Origin: Candidatus Gallionella acididurans
Lineage (GTDB): Bacteria > Pseudomonadota > Gammaproteobacteria > Burkholderiales > Gallionellaceae
Reading direction: 5' to 3'
NCBI GenBank assembly: GCA_001577345.1
Contig: LSLI01000002.1
Location: 1 to 64,000, forward strand
Length of the DNA: 64,000 bases
Part shown: one piece after another, positions 27,095 to 36,626 of the stretch
Position numbering within the stretch: position 1 is the stretch's first letter
How the letters are laid out: each line of letters opens with the position of its first letter
Position numbers and translations under genes: made by a program
The notes under the pieces: generated by a model
What the model saw: only the letters and a program-made list of their open reading frames with translations
What the model was told of the DNA's origin: nothing
Databases searched by the model: none

Positions 27095-27778
27095 ATGTCG
27101 AAAGCCGAAAAACCAGTTGCTGCAGAAGCCCCCAGGAAAAGCAAGAAAATTCCCATCATTGTCGCAGCCGTCATACTTCTGATAGCGGGTGGAGTTGCGG
27201 CTTTTCTGTTACTGAAACCGGCACATGCACCCGCAACCGAGGCAAGCGCTGAAGAGGCACACCCGGAGGCGCCACCAAAATATGTTGAGCTGGGCACATT
27301 CACCGCCAATCTGATCCACGAAGAGGGTGATCGCTACTTGCAAGTCGCGATTTCACTCAAGCTAACCAAGCCGGAGCTGGAAGAAAAAATAAAAGCGAGC
27401 AGTCCGGAAATCCTGCACCGCGTGAATATGCTGTTGCAAAGTAAAAGCCCCTCGGAGCTCGCCACCCTGGAGGGCAAGGAAAATTTGGCCAGTGACATCA
27501 AAGCGCAAGTCGAGTATGTCATTGGCATCCGAAAAATTCCGCCACCCTACGGCACCGCGCATACTGCTGTTCAGAATGCCGGGTCGCCTGCTTTCCATAG
27601 TGCTGAGCCCCCTCCTGTTCAGGGCTCCGGGATAGCTGCCGTTCAAAGCGTTGGGGTTACTGCCATTCAGGACGAAGGTGAACGTGTCGCAGCGGCGGAA
27701 AAGGCCGGCGTTGAGAACAAGATGATAGCCAGGAGTGGCATCGCCGAGGTGTTGTTTACCTCGTTCATTATCCAATAG
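27095..27778 (+). CDS. fliL: Flagellar basal body-associated protein FliL, with unusual insertion
   Basis: The 227-residue single-pass inner-membrane protein (TM about 17-39, KIPIIVAAVILLIAGG) surrounds the stator. The periplasmic domain has YVELGTFTANL and the C-terminal FTSFIIQ strand. Between IGIRK and that strand lies an insertion of roughly 60 residues with degenerate repeats (AVQNAG, PVQGSG, AVQSVG, AIQDEG). The start at 27095 follows AAGGAATCTG; an upstream start at 27068 has no such site. It heads the fliLMNOPQR group. Confidence 0.92.
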   Translation: MSKAEKPVAAEAPRKSKKIPIIVAAVILLIAGGVAAFLLLKPAHAPATEASAEEAHPEAPPKYVELGTFTANLIHEEGDRYLQVAISLKLTKPELEEKIKASSPEILHRVNMLLQSKSPSELATLEGKENLASDIKAQVEYVIGIRKIPPPYGTAHTAVQNAGSPAFHSAEPPPVQGSGIAAVQSVGVTAIQDEGERVAAAEKAGVENKMIARSGIAEVLFTSFIIQ

Positions 27779-27783
27779 TAGTC

Positions 27784-28773
27784 ATGAGTGAATTCCTGTC
27801 ACAAGATGAAGTTGACTCCCTGCTCAAGGGGGTATCCGGCCAGGCAGATGATGAAAAAGATCATCCGGATGTTGCGCCGGGAGAGGTTCGCCCATACAAC
27901 CTTGCCTCACAGGAACGCATCGTGCGTGGGCGTATGCCCACGATGGAAATCATCAACGAGCGTTTTGCGCGCTTGTTCCGTATCGGCCTGTTCAATTTCA
28001 TACGCCGCACGCCGGAAATTGCGGTCGGACCGGTGCGCGTATTGAAATTTGGTGAATTCATCCGCAATCTGCATGTACCGACCAACCTGAATCTGATCCA
28101 GGCCAAGCCACTGCGCGGCAACAGCTTGTTCATTTTCGATCCCAATCTGGTCTTTCTGGTGGTGGACAATATGTTCGGCGGTGACGGGCGTTTTCACACG
28201 CGCGTGGAAGGGCGTGAGTTCACCCAGACCGAGCAGCGCATCATTCAAAAAATGCTTGAGGTCGTGTTTGAGACCTATGGCAAAGCATGGGAAGCTGTAC
28301 ATCCGTTGGAATTCGAGTTCGTACGCTCCGAAATGAATCCCCAGTTCGCCAACATCGCCACGCCGAACGAGGTGGTCATCGTCACTTCCTTCGACATCGA
28401 GCTGGGCGGCAATGGCGGTGCGTTCCATATTTGCATGCCCTACTCCATGCTGGAACCCGTCAAGGATTTGCTTTATAGCACCATGCAGGGTGAACACATG
28501 GCGGTGGACAAACGCTGGCTGCAACTGCTTTCCAGACAAGTGCAATCTGCCAACATCGAATTGGTTGCCACGCTGGGGCTAGCCAACTTGACGGTAGAGC
28601 AGGTGCTGAAAATGCACAGTGGCGATGTGATCCCACTGGAAGTGGATGAGAACATCACTGCGTCAGTGGATGGAGTCCCGATGATGGAATGCCAATATGG
28701 GGCATTCAACAACCAATATGCACTCAAAATAGAAAAGATGCTCACGATAAATGAGGGAGAAAACCATGTCTGA
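27784..28773 (+). CDS. fliM: Motor switch protein FliM
   Basis: The 329-residue C-ring protein binds phospho-CheY. The CheY-binding N-terminal peptide is intact (LSQDEVDSLLKG, residues 5-16), followed by the CheC-like middle domain (PTMEIINERFARLFR; MFGGDGRFHTRVEGREFT) and the FliN-like C-terminal domain. fliN begins inside its last codons. Confidence 0.97.
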   Translation: MSEFLSQDEVDSLLKGVSGQADDEKDHPDVAPGEVRPYNLASQERIVRGRMPTMEIINERFARLFRIGLFNFIRRTPEIAVGPVRVLKFGEFIRNLHVPTNLNLIQAKPLRGNSLFIFDPNLVFLVVDNMFGGDGRFHTRVEGREFTQTEQRIIQKMLEVVFETYGKAWEAVHPLEFEFVRSEMNPQFANIATPNEVVIVTSFDIELGGNGGAFHICMPYSMLEPVKDLLYSTMQGEHMAVDKRWLQLLSRQVQSANIELVATLGLANLTVEQVLKMHSGDVIPLEVDENITASVDGVPMMECQYGAFNNQYALKIEKMLTINEGENHV

Positions 28774-29182
28774 TGAAGCAACAGCAACCAGCCCGGCGAT
28801 CACTGCAGACGATTGGGGTGCGGCGATGGCCGAACAAGTCGAGGTCGGCAGCACACCCGCCGAAGCAGTCAAGCCGCATGTGTTTGAACAATTCGGCTCT
28901 GCTGGCGGCGCGACCACGCAAAACGATCTCGATATGATATTGGACATCCCGGTGCAGCTTTCCGTTGAACTGGGGCGCACCAAGATGCCGATCAAGAACC
29001 TGTTGCAACTGGCGCAAGGCTCGGTGGTGGAACTCGCCGGCATGGCCGGCGAACCGCTGGATGTGATGATCAACGGCTTCCTGATCGCGCAAGGCGAAGT
29101 CGTGGTGGTGAACGACAAACTCGGCATACGCCTGACCGACATCATCACCCCTTCAGAACGACTGCGCCGCTTGAACCGCTGA
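28766..29182 (+). CDS. fliN: Motor switch protein FliN
   Basis: This 138-residue C-ring protein has an acidic/Ala-rich N terminus and the SpoA/FliN domain (DMILDIPVQLSVELGRTKM; LLQLAQGSVVELAGMAGEPL). The ATG at 28766 has GAGGGAGA upstream and is preferred over ATG 28751. It overlaps the end of fliM by 8 bp and abuts fliO. Confidence 0.95.
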   Translation: MSDEATATSPAITADDWGAAMAEQVEVGSTPAEAVKPHVFEQFGSAGGATTQNDLDMILDIPVQLSVELGRTKMPIKNLLQLAQGSVVELAGMAGEPLDVMINGFLIAQGEVVVVNDKLGIRLTDIITPSERLRRLNR

Positions 29183-29183
29183 T

Positions 29184-29633
29184 ATGCGCACATTTATTCG
29201 CTCCATGCCGGTCGGCATCACACTGGCGATCTCCTCGCCGGCCTTTGCCGACGTGGTGGCCCATCCGCCCTTGCCTTCGCCTGTCCCCGCGGTCGGCTCG
29301 GGCAGCATCCTGCAAATCATTTTCAGCCTGCTGCTGGTGTTGGCAGCCATCGTATTGGTGGCCTGGCTGCTCAAACGCATGAACGTCACCCGGCAAGGCC
29401 CGGGAAATCTCTTGAAAGTAATCGGTGGCGTCGCGGTCGGTCAGCGCGAGCGCGTCGTACTGGTCGAAATTGAAAACACCTGGCTGGTCGTCGGGGTCGG
29501 CCCCGGCCAGATCCGCACGCTGCATACCATGCAGAAATCCGATCATGTGGATACGGGCACACCCATCGCAGCGCAGGCCATACCGTTCAATGCCTGGTTA
29601 AAGAAATTCATCGAGAAACGCGATGCGGCGTAA
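29184..29633 (+). CDS. fliO: Flagellar biosynthesis protein FliO
   Basis: The 149-residue membrane protein assists FliP assembly in the export gate. It has an N-terminal signal-like hydrophobic stretch, one TM at about 42-64 ([20 protein letters not shown]), then a cytoplasmic domain with the FliO motif [15 protein letters not shown]. It overlaps fliP by 11 bp. Confidence 0.92.
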   Translation: MRTFIRSMPVGITLAISSPAFADVVAHPPLPSPVPAVGSGSILQIIFSLLLVLAAIVLVAWLLKRMNVTRQGPGNLLKVIGGVAVGQRERVVLVEIENTWLVVGVGPGQIRTLHTMQKSDHVDTGTPIAAQAIPFNAWLKKFIEKRDAA

Positions 29634-30375
29634 TCCTTTCATCCTCTTCGCCATACTGATCGCCCTGACCCTGAGCACTCAGAACGCGTGGGCGGAAGCC
29701 GGCCTGGCAGCCATCACGAGCACCCCTTCGGCGGGTGGCGGACAGACCTACAGTCTGAGCCTGCAAACCCTGTTGCTGCTTACGTCGCTGAGTTTTCTGC
29801 CGGCAATCCTGCTGATGATGACCGGCTTCACGCGCATCATCATCGTGTTGTCGATGTTGCGTTCGGCGATTGGCACCCCTTCTTCTCCGCCCAATCAGGT
29901 GTTAATCGGCCTGGCCCTGTTCCTGACCTTCTTCGTGATGTCGCCCGTGCTGGACAAAATCTATACTGAGGCTTATCTACCCTACAGCGAGAACAAACTC
30001 AGCCTGCAGCAAGCCGTGGAAAAAGGCGTCGTCCCGCTCAAGACCTTTATGCTGCGCCAGACCCGCGAAGCCGACCTCGCGCTGTTCGTCAAGATATCCA
30101 ACAGCGAACCGCTGCAAAGTGCCGATCAGGTACCACTGCGCATCCTCGTTCCGGCTTATGTGATAAGCGAATTGAAGACTGCTTTCCAGATCGGCTTCGT
30201 GGTGTTCATTCCCTTCCTGATCATCGACATGGTAGTGGCCAGTGTGCTGATGTCGATGGGAATGATGATGGTATCCCCGGCGGTGATCTCGCTGCCGTTC
30301 AAGATCATGCTGTTCGTCCTCGCCGACGGATGGAATCTGCTGATCGGCTCATTGGCGCAAAGTTTCTACACCTGA
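29623..30375 (+). CDS. fliP: Flagellar export gate protein FliP
   Basis: This 250-residue export-gate membrane protein has a cleavable signal peptide ([18 protein letters not shown]). Signature segments include [33 protein letters not shown] and [16 protein letters not shown]. It sits in the invariant fliOPQR order. Confidence 0.97.
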   Translation: MRRNPFILFAILIALTLSTQNAWAEAGLAAITSTPSAGGGQTYSLSLQTLLLLTSLSFLPAILLMMTGFTRIIIVLSMLRSAIGTPSSPPNQVLIGLALFLTFFVMSPVLDKIYTEAYLPYSENKLSLQQAVEKGVVPLKTFMLRQTREADLALFVKISNSEPLQSADQVPLRILVPAYVISELKTAFQIGFVVFIPFLIIDMVVASVLMSMGMMMVSPAVISLPFKIMLFVLADGWNLLIGSLAQSFYT

Positions 30376-30377
30376 TC

Positions 30378-30647
30378 ATGAGCCCTGAATCCGTCATGAC
30401 ATTGGCGCAGCAGGCGATGGAACTCACCTTGATGGTTTCCGCCCCGCTGCTGCTCAGCGCGCTGGTGATCGGACTGGTGGTCAGCATCTTTCAAGCTGCC
30501 ACCCAGATCAATGAGCAGACGCTGTCCTTCATTCCCAAACTGCTGGGGATGTTCGTTGTGCTGATGCTGACCGGTTCGTGGATGATAGGCATGCTGGTCG
30601 ATTACGTGCAGCGGCTGTTCGGCAACATTCCCTGGATGATAGGCTAA
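30378..30647 (+). CDS. fliQ: Flagellar export gate protein FliQ
   Basis: The 89-residue protein has two transmembrane helices (LMVSAPLLLSALVIGLVVSI; FVVLMLTGSWMIGMLVDYV) joined by the conserved QAATQINEQTLSFIPK loop. The ATG at 30378, two bases after fliP, gives the usual FliQ length; an earlier in-frame start would overlap fliP. Confidence 0.95.
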   Translation: MSPESVMTLAQQAMELTLMVSAPLLLSALVIGLVVSIFQAATQINEQTLSFIPKLLGMFVVLMLTGSWMIGMLVDYVQRLFGNIPWMIG

Positions 30648-30651
30648 GGCC

Positions 30652-31431
30652 ATGATCGGCTTCACCAGTGCCCAGCTGGATGCTTGGCTGGTCGCATTCA
30701 TCTTTCCCTTCACCCGTATCCTTGCGCTGATCGCCAGTTCCCCGGTGCTTGGCGACAAGCAAGTCCCGGTGCGGGTCAAAATCGGGCTGTCCATCTTCAT
30801 TACCCTGATCGTCGCGCCAACGCTCAATGAACTTCCTCACATTGAAGCCGGCTCACCGCAAGGACTATTGATCATGGTGCAGCAGATCATCATCGGTGTC
30901 GCGATGGGCTTCACGATGAAGCTGATCTTTACTGCCATAGAAATGGCGGGGGAATTGGCCGGACTGCAAATGGGATTGGGATTTGCCAGTTTCTATGACC
31001 CGGTCAACGCCTCACAGTCGCCCATCATCTCGCAATGGCTGAGCATCGTCGCCTCACTCGCCTTTCTCGCACTGAACGGACACCTGTTCATGCTGGCTGG
31101 GTTAGTGGAAAGTTTCAATACACTTCCGATAGGCAGCATGATTTCTGCCCGGGGATTCTTTGGGATCGCGAGTTGGGGGGGAGTCATCTTTGCCTACGCA
31201 TTGCAACTCTCGCTTCCGTTGCTCGCGGCACTGCTCATCACCAATCTGGCACTGGGCATACTGACTCGCGCCGCACCGCAACTTAACTTGTTCGCGGTGG
31301 GTTTCCCCGTCACATTGGCCATCGGGTTCATCGTGCTGATGCTCATGACTCCCTACTTCGCACCACAACTGGACAAGCTGACCCACGATGCGCTCGACAC
31401 CTTGCTCAAACTGTCCAACCCGACCCGATGA
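30652..31431 (+). CDS. fliR: Flagellar export gate protein FliR
   Basis: This 259-residue, multi-helix inner-membrane component of the export gate has the conserved elements VRVKIGLSIFITLIVAP, GFTMKLIFTAIEMAGELAG and QMGLGFASFYDP. It ends the plus-strand fli cluster and is convergent with flgL, 16 bp apart, with no visible terminator between them. Confidence 0.96.
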   Translation: MIGFTSAQLDAWLVAFIFPFTRILALIASSPVLGDKQVPVRVKIGLSIFITLIVAPTLNELPHIEAGSPQGLLIMVQQIIIGVAMGFTMKLIFTAIEMAGELAGLQMGLGFASFYDPVNASQSPIISQWLSIVASLAFLALNGHLFMLAGLVESFNTLPIGSMISARGFFGIASWGGVIFAYALQLSLPLLAALLITNLALGILTRAAPQLNLFAVGFPVTLAIGFIVLMLMTPYFAPQLDKLTHDALDTLLKLSNPTR

Positions 31432-31447
31432 TTGACCCAGACAAGAA

Positions 31448-32632
31448 TTACATATAGGTGAATAACGATAGACCCGATACCTGAGCGAAGGATTTTTGCG
31501 CGGCCTGCAACGCAAGCTGCTGCTGGGCTAATGTGGTAGCCGCCTGGGCGAAGTTCGTATCCTGAAGCTGGGATAGGGTTTGCTGATAATTCAGTCCGAG
31601 ACTGCTTCCGGTCGCTTGTGCAGCTGTGATGAGATTCAAGTTCGAGCCGACGATAGCTTCCGCATTGGACACACTGCTGATCCCGGCGTCCAGATTGTTT
31701 ACTGCATCAGCAATATTCAGCGTTGCAGCCGGCGTGTTCAAGGCCGTGACGAAATCGGAGATCGTTTTGAATATACTGACATTGCTGCTTGGTGCAACCG
31801 TGAATTGATCTCCGTTGGCCGGCGCACCCTGGATGTTAAACTGCATCCCGGCAAAACTGATGGCTTGCCCGCCCACATAGGCATTCCCTGTGGAAAGCAC
31901 CGTACCCGTCGAGGTATTGGTCACGCTGTAGGTCGTCGATCCCGCAGCCACGCTGAAGGCGACACTGTAATTGTTACCGGTCAGCAGTGCCGGATTGGTG
32001 ACGCTTCCCTGGCTAGCCACACCCGTACCCGTATTGCTCGCTGCAGCCTGCGTGACGAACGTGCCATTGCCGTTCTTCACGCGCATGAATATATCCGCAC
32101 CCGACAGTGTCGTGCCGACCTGCAAGGTACTGCTGACCTGGGTCATCTGCTGACCACTATCGCCAAAATACGCATAGCCCGCTGCCGTGTTGGAAATAGG
32201 CTGAGTCTTGGCCTGGAATCCCGAAAACAGATAGTTCCCCGTACCGTCGGTACTGTTCGCCAGGCTGACCAACTGCTGCAGCTGACCGTTCAAGCTGGTC
32301 GCAAGACCTTGTCGCTGGCTGGTAGTGAGATTCGTGCCGGCAGAGATCATTTGCGACCTGATGCTTTGCAACGAGGCCGTCACGTTCTGCAATGTGGTAC
32401 CCATAATCGACAGGGTGCCCTGTGCCGTCGAACTATTGGCCGTATATTGGGTATTGGTCGCGTTGGCCTGGGTTACGGCAAGTGCTTGCGCGGTCGCAGC
32501 AGGATCGATAGACGGGTTGATCAGCCTCGTACCGGTGGCAAGCTGCTGCTGGGTCTGCAGCAACGACGCTTGCTGCTGGTTCATCGTCGCGACGTTTGCA
32601 TCGTAGATCATACTGGTACTGATACGCATCAT
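31448..32632 (-). CDS. flgL: Hook-filament junction protein FlgL (HAP3)
   Basis: The 394-residue secreted protein connects hook to filament. Flagellin-like ends are present: MRISTSMIYDANVATMNQQQ at the N terminus and QQTLSQLQDTNFAQAATTLA near the C terminus. A variable Ser/Thr-rich middle lies between. It starts 9 bp after flgK ends, so it shares the FliA promoter upstream of flgK. Confidence 0.94.
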   Translation of the reverse strand: MMRISTSMIYDANVATMNQQQASLLQTQQQLATGTRLINPSIDPAATAQALAVTQANATNTQYTANSSTAQGTLSIMGTTLQNVTASLQSIRSQMISAGTNLTTSQRQGLATSLNGQLQQLVSLANSTDGTGNYLFSGFQAKTQPISNTAAGYAYFGDSGQQMTQVSSTLQVGTTLSGADIFMRVKNGNGTFVTQAAASNTGTGVASQGSVTNPALLTGNNYSVAFSVAAGSTTYSVTNTSTGTVLSTGNAYVGGQAISFAGMQFNIQGAPANGDQFTVAPSSNVSIFKTISDFVTALNTPAATLNIADAVNNLDAGISSVSNAEAIVGSNLNLITAAQATGSSLGLNYQQTLSQLQDTNFAQAATTLAQQQLALQAAQKSFAQVSGLSLFTYM

Positions 32633-32641
32633 GCACCTGCC

Positions 32642-34549
32642 TTATCTGAGAGTGAGTAATGTGTCGAACAATGTATTGGCCACCTGTATCGCTTTACCTG
32701 CGGCCTGATAGGCTCGCTGGTAGCGCATCAGGTTGGCCGCTTCCTGGTCAAGGTTGACGCCCGATACGGATTGCTGGGTTTGCACCAGCTGGTTGACCAT
32801 TGTGGTTTGTGTGGTACTCGACTGCGTTATCGCACTGGTGGTGTTACCGATTTGGGCAACCAGTTGAGCATAAGCCCCCTGAAAACTGCTAGTACCTCCG
32901 GACAAGGTATTCTGATTCTGCAATCCCGCCATCAACAAGGCATTGCGATTGTCTCCGGTGCCATTGATGTTAGCTGCGATGTTGAACACATCCCCTGCTG
33001 CCGGTGTTCCGCTTAGCTGTGTCGTCCAGCCGTTATAGCTGATGGTCTGCCCCGATGCATAGGCTACCGTCCCGGCGACTGCCGGTACCGCGCCCGAGAC
33101 GGTAAACGTGGTCGGGCTGGTAAAAGTGATGCTGACGGATGTTTGCAGATTAGCGTTGGGCGGTGCCGGTGGCACCACCGAGCCGTTGCCGATGACGCCA
33201 CTGCCGGTATTGGTCAATGCCGCGCTGGCCAGTATCGGCGCAGCGGCGGCGATCTTCGCCGGATCGTTGGTCGCCATCGCGATGCTTTGCGCCCCCATGA
33301 CCGTCGGGCGAATCAAGAACGTATCTCCCGCAACTGCCGAACCGGATGACAGGTTCAACGTGACTCCGTCCACCGTCTGCGGCAAAGCAGAAATGGCCGT
33401 GACCGTATTGTCCGACAATCGGGTCAATGTATAGCTGGTCCCACCGTTGAACTTCAGGGTATAGTCGCTGGTCGTCAAGGCGTTCGAATTGCTTATGCTT
33501 GCCGAGATGACAGCATTCCCGGCGTTATTGCTCGCCGCATTCACCACCGGCGAGGAAACCGTGAAAATATTGCCACCCAGCGCGCCGTTCAAATCCTGCC
33601 CCAACTGGTTCTGCTGGTTCACACTCGTCGCGACACCGATCGCAACCTGCCCCAGGGCATTCAGTGCCGGATTCAAACTTTGATCGCGGAATGCCAGCAA
33701 GCCACCCAGTACTCCGCCTTGTATGCTGCTCTGCTGCAACGGTATCGTGGTGCCGTTTGCCGTATATGCCACCTCGGTGCGAGTCGGATCGGTCAGAGAT
33801 GGCACTGTCGTTAATCCGAATGCCTGATTACCCACCACTAAAGACTGCCCGCTTCCCACGAAGACGTTGTAACTGCCATCCGATTGTTTGACCACTGTAG
33901 CTTTGATCTGCTGGTTCAATTGACTGACCAGCTGGTCGCGCTGATCCAGCAGGTCGTTCGGCGGTTGTCCGGTGGCCTGTGCAGACACAATGCTCTGGTT
34001 CAATGTCGCGATCTGCTGCGCCAGGCTATTTACCGTTGACACACTGGTGCGGATCTGACCGTTAAGTCCTGTGCTTATGCTGGTTAGTTGCTGACTCAGT
34101 GACTGGAATTGCGTCGTCAAAGACTGCGCACTACTCAATAGTGACTGGCGTGCCGGAACGGAATTTGGCGAACTGGCCACCGTATTCATGGAATTGAAAA
34201 ATCCCTGCAATGCAGATGACAGACCCGTGGCCGTGCTTCCTAATAGATTGTCGATCTGCGTGACCTGGGTTTGGTAAGTGCCCAACTGGCTGGCTTGCGA
34301 CTGTGCCTGGAGCAGCTGGGTATTCAGAAAGTCGTTATACACACGCTGGACTGTGGTGACATCGGTGCCTTGCCCGATAAACCCCGAGCCGGTGTATTGG
34401 GCCGTATTGGCCGCCTGGACGATCTGCTGCATGGAATAGCCAGGCGTATTGGCGTTGGCGATATTGTGCTGCGTGGTCGCCATGCCCGCCTGGGCAGCAT
34501 TCAAGCCGCTCAGACCGGAATTTAAGATACTGCTGATACTACTCATCAC
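32642..34549 (-). CDS. flgK: Hook-filament junction protein FlgK (HAP1)
   Basis: The 635-residue secreted protein has the N-terminal rod/hook motif LNSGLSGLNAAQAGMATTQH, NIANANTPGY, and a C-terminal helix with NLDQEAANLMRYQRAYQAAG. The long middle carries repeated beta-type segments (for example SGQTISYNGWTTQLSG) and is low in complexity. It is transcribed from a perfect FliA promoter that begins at the flgJ stop codon. Confidence 0.96.
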   Translation of the reverse strand: MMSSISSILNSGLSGLNAAQAGMATTQHNIANANTPGYSMQQIVQAANTAQYTGSGFIGQGTDVTTVQRVYNDFLNTQLLQAQSQASQLGTYQTQVTQIDNLLGSTATGLSSALQGFFNSMNTVASSPNSVPARQSLLSSAQSLTTQFQSLSQQLTSISTGLNGQIRTSVSTVNSLAQQIATLNQSIVSAQATGQPPNDLLDQRDQLVSQLNQQIKATVVKQSDGSYNVFVGSGQSLVVGNQAFGLTTVPSLTDPTRTEVAYTANGTTIPLQQSSIQGGVLGGLLAFRDQSLNPALNALGQVAIGVATSVNQQNQLGQDLNGALGGNIFTVSSPVVNAASNNAGNAVISASISNSNALTTSDYTLKFNGGTSYTLTRLSDNTVTAISALPQTVDGVTLNLSSGSAVAGDTFLIRPTVMGAQSIAMATNDPAKIAAAAPILASAALTNTGSGVIGNGSVVPPAPPNANLQTSVSITFTSPTTFTVSGAVPAVAGTVAYASGQTISYNGWTTQLSGTPAAGDVFNIAANINGTGDNRNALLMAGLQNQNTLSGGTSSFQGAYAQLVAQIGNTTSAITQSSTTQTTMVNQLVQTQQSVSGVNLDQEAANLMRYQRAYQAAGKAIQVANTLFDTLLTLR

Positions 34550-34587
34550 GCCACCTCTTTTTCATCCGACTCACCCATACGGAAAGG

Positions 34588-34614
34588 TTATCGGCACATC
34601 GTGGTAATTCTTTA
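34588..34614 (-). promoter_or_regulatory. Perfect FliA (sigma-28) promoter of flgKL overlapping the flgJ stop
   Basis: On the minus strand TAAA (34614-34611), exactly 15 bases, then GCCGATAA (34595-34588) matches the sigma-28 consensus at every position. The -35 box shares bases with the TAA stop of flgJ (34612-34614). It separates the late flgKL genes from the middle-class flgB-J genes. Confidence 0.9.
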
Positions 34615-35514
34615 GCCCAGATTTTGCTGTCCCGACATGTTCAGTTGCGACATGATGCTGGATAACTTGTCCGCATAATTGGGATCGGTGGCATACCCGG
34701 CTTTTTGTATCGCCTGCGCCATCCCCGCCGTATCACCGCCCTGCTGCAATACCGGCGCGTAGCGCGGGTTACTGCTCAACATATGCGCGTAGTCCTTGAA
34801 TGCCTCAGCATAGGAAGAGTAAGCGCGGAAACTCGCAACCTGTTTGGTTGGTGCGCCGTCCTGATATTCGGTGGTCGTCACGTTGGCGACTTTTCCATTC
34901 CAGTTCGCACCGGCCTTGATGCCGAAAAGGTTATAACTATTGCTGCCGTCCGGCATATGTATCTCGCGTTTACCCCAGCCGCTTTCCAGCGCGGCCTGAC
35001 CCAGCATCAGTTGCGGCGGGACACCGCTGGACTGACTGGCCTGCAAGGCATGAGGCAGCATGCGGTTCATGAAACTTTGCTGGTAATTCGCACTATACGG
35101 GGATGGCAAGGCACTTGCTGATGATCGATGATCGAGGATCGGGGTTTGAGGTTTCAACTTTCCATCTGCCGTTTCCAACTTGCCACTCCCCGCCTGTGCG
35201 CCAGTATTACGGCTCAATTGTTTTACCATCATGTCGGCCAAACCGACACCCTGCTTGGCCATGTTCTGCGCGAACTGCTGGTCCAGCATGCCGGTGAACA
35301 GCCTGGTCTGCTCGCTGTCGAACATGCCGTCCTGCGGAGTGGCCTCGCGCATGCTCTTGAGCATCATGTTCATAAACACCGATTCAAACTGCTGCGCGGC
35401 CGCCTTGAGCGCCTTATCCGGCGACTGTTTGGCCTCCACGCGCAATTGCGCCAGCGACCGTCCATCCAGCGCCAGCTTGCCCGACGTTGCCGTTGTGTCT
35501 GGCGGGGCGATCAT
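34612..35514 (-). CDS. flgJ: Rod cap and peptidoglycan hydrolase FlgJ
   Basis: The 300-residue periplasmic protein has an N-terminal rod-cap domain (about 25-105, AAQQFESVFMNMMLKSMREA) and a C-terminal GH73 glucosaminidase domain (about 150-300) with catalytic Glu in GQAALESGWGKRE. It opens the cell wall for the growing rod. The linker (about 115-145) is translated from DNA with short GATC-ATC repeats and looks acquired. The start touches the flgI stop. Confidence 0.94.
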   Translation of the reverse strand: MIAPPDTTATSGKLALDGRSLAQLRVEAKQSPDKALKAAAQQFESVFMNMMLKSMREATPQDGMFDSEQTRLFTGMLDQQFAQNMAKQGVGLADMMVKQLSRNTGAQAGSGKLETADGKLKPQTPILDHRSSASALPSPYSANYQQSFMNRMLPHALQASQSSGVPPQLMLGQAALESGWGKREIHMPDGSNSYNLFGIKAGANWNGKVANVTTTEYQDGAPTKQVASFRAYSSYAEAFKDYAHMLSSNPRYAPVLQQGGDTAGMAQAIQKAGYATDPNYADKLSSIMSQLNMSGQQNLG

Positions 35515-36612
35515 TTAGATGACTTCCAACTCCGCATGCAACGCACCTGACGACTTCATGGCTTGCAGGATAGACAGCAGGTCCTGGGGCGTTGCGCCGA
35601 TCGCGTTCAGCGCCTTGACTACCTCGCTCAACGACACACCCTTGGGAAGTTGTACCAAGCTGCCTTTGTCCGATTTTACGTCTATTGTCGTCTTGTCGAC
35701 CTGCACTGTCTTGCCGTCAGAGAACCCATTCGGCTGACTCACGGTACTATCGGTATTGATCACCACCGTCAAATTTCCATGCGCGACAGCGCAAGTATCC
35801 AGCGTCACCGCCTGGTTCATCACGACAGAACCCGTGCGGGCATTAATGGTCACTTTGGCGATGCCTTGCGCGGTTTTGACTTCCAGATTCTCGACCCTGG
35901 AGATGAATGCCACGCGCTGCGTGCCTGCGGGCGCGTGCACCTCGATGAGCCGGCCATCCTGTGCCGACGCAGTGTCCGGGGCGATTTGCTCATTGATGAC
36001 CTCGACGACACGTGCGGCAGTGGTGAAATCATTTGTCTTTAATTCCAAATGAATAAAATCCCCCTGGCCCAATAATGTTGACACCGCACGCTCCACCGTC
36101 GCGCCGGACGGCAATCGACCAACGCTAAGGTGATTCACCTGTACCGACGCACCGCCGGAAGATGCGCCCACACCGCCGACCAGCACGTTACCCTGCGCCA
36201 TCGCGTAGACCTGACCGTCCGCCCCTTTCAAGGGGGTCATCAGCAATGTTCCGCCGCTCAGACTCTTGGCGGTACCGAGAGAGGATGCCGTCACATCCAG
36301 GGTCTGGCCGGGTTTGGCGAACGGGGGAAGCATTGCAGTCACCATCACCGCCGCGACATTCTTGAGTTGCATCGTGGTGCTGGCACTCGGTGGCAGATTT
36401 ACACCCATCTGTGTAAGCATGCTCATGACGCTTTGCACCGTAAACGGAGTTTGCATGGTTAAATCGCCGCTGCCGTCCAGGCCAACCACCAGGCCGTAAC
36501 CTATCAGTTGGTTATCACGCACCCCCTGGATGCTGGCTATGTCCTTGATGCGGTCAGCCGATGCGCCGAACGGAAGTGTCAGGAAAAAAAGCAGCGCAAC
36601 AATCTGTTTCAT
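35515..36612 (-). CDS. flgI: Flagellar P-ring protein FlgI
   Basis: The 365-residue periplasmic ring protein has a signal peptide ending near FGASA. Conserved segments are DRIKDIASIQGVRDNQLIGY, GLVVGLDGSGD and FTVQSVMSMLTQMGVNLP. ATG 36612 (MKQIV) is preferred to an earlier start, because it opens the signal peptide. Confidence 0.95.
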   Translation of the reverse strand: MKQIVALLFFLTLPFGASADRIKDIASIQGVRDNQLIGYGLVVGLDGSGDLTMQTPFTVQSVMSMLTQMGVNLPPSASTTMQLKNVAAVMVTAMLPPFAKPGQTLDVTASSLGTAKSLSGGTLLMTPLKGADGQVYAMAQGNVLVGGVGASSGGASVQVNHLSVGRLPSGATVERAVSTLLGQGDFIHLELKTNDFTTAARVVEVINEQIAPDTASAQDGRLIEVHAPAGTQRVAFISRVENLEVKTAQGIAKVTINARTGSVVMNQAVTLDTCAVAHGNLTVVINTDSTVSQPNGFSDGKTVQVDKTTIDVKSDKGSLVQLPKGVSLSEVVKALNAIGATPQDLLSILQAMKSSGALHAELEVI

Positions 36613-36626
36613 CGCATTACACTCCA

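Noticed and set aside
31580-32659. A 359-codon frame antisense to flgL
   Set aside because: It is an open shadow of a Ser/Thr-rich gene, rich in Arg/His, with no domain.
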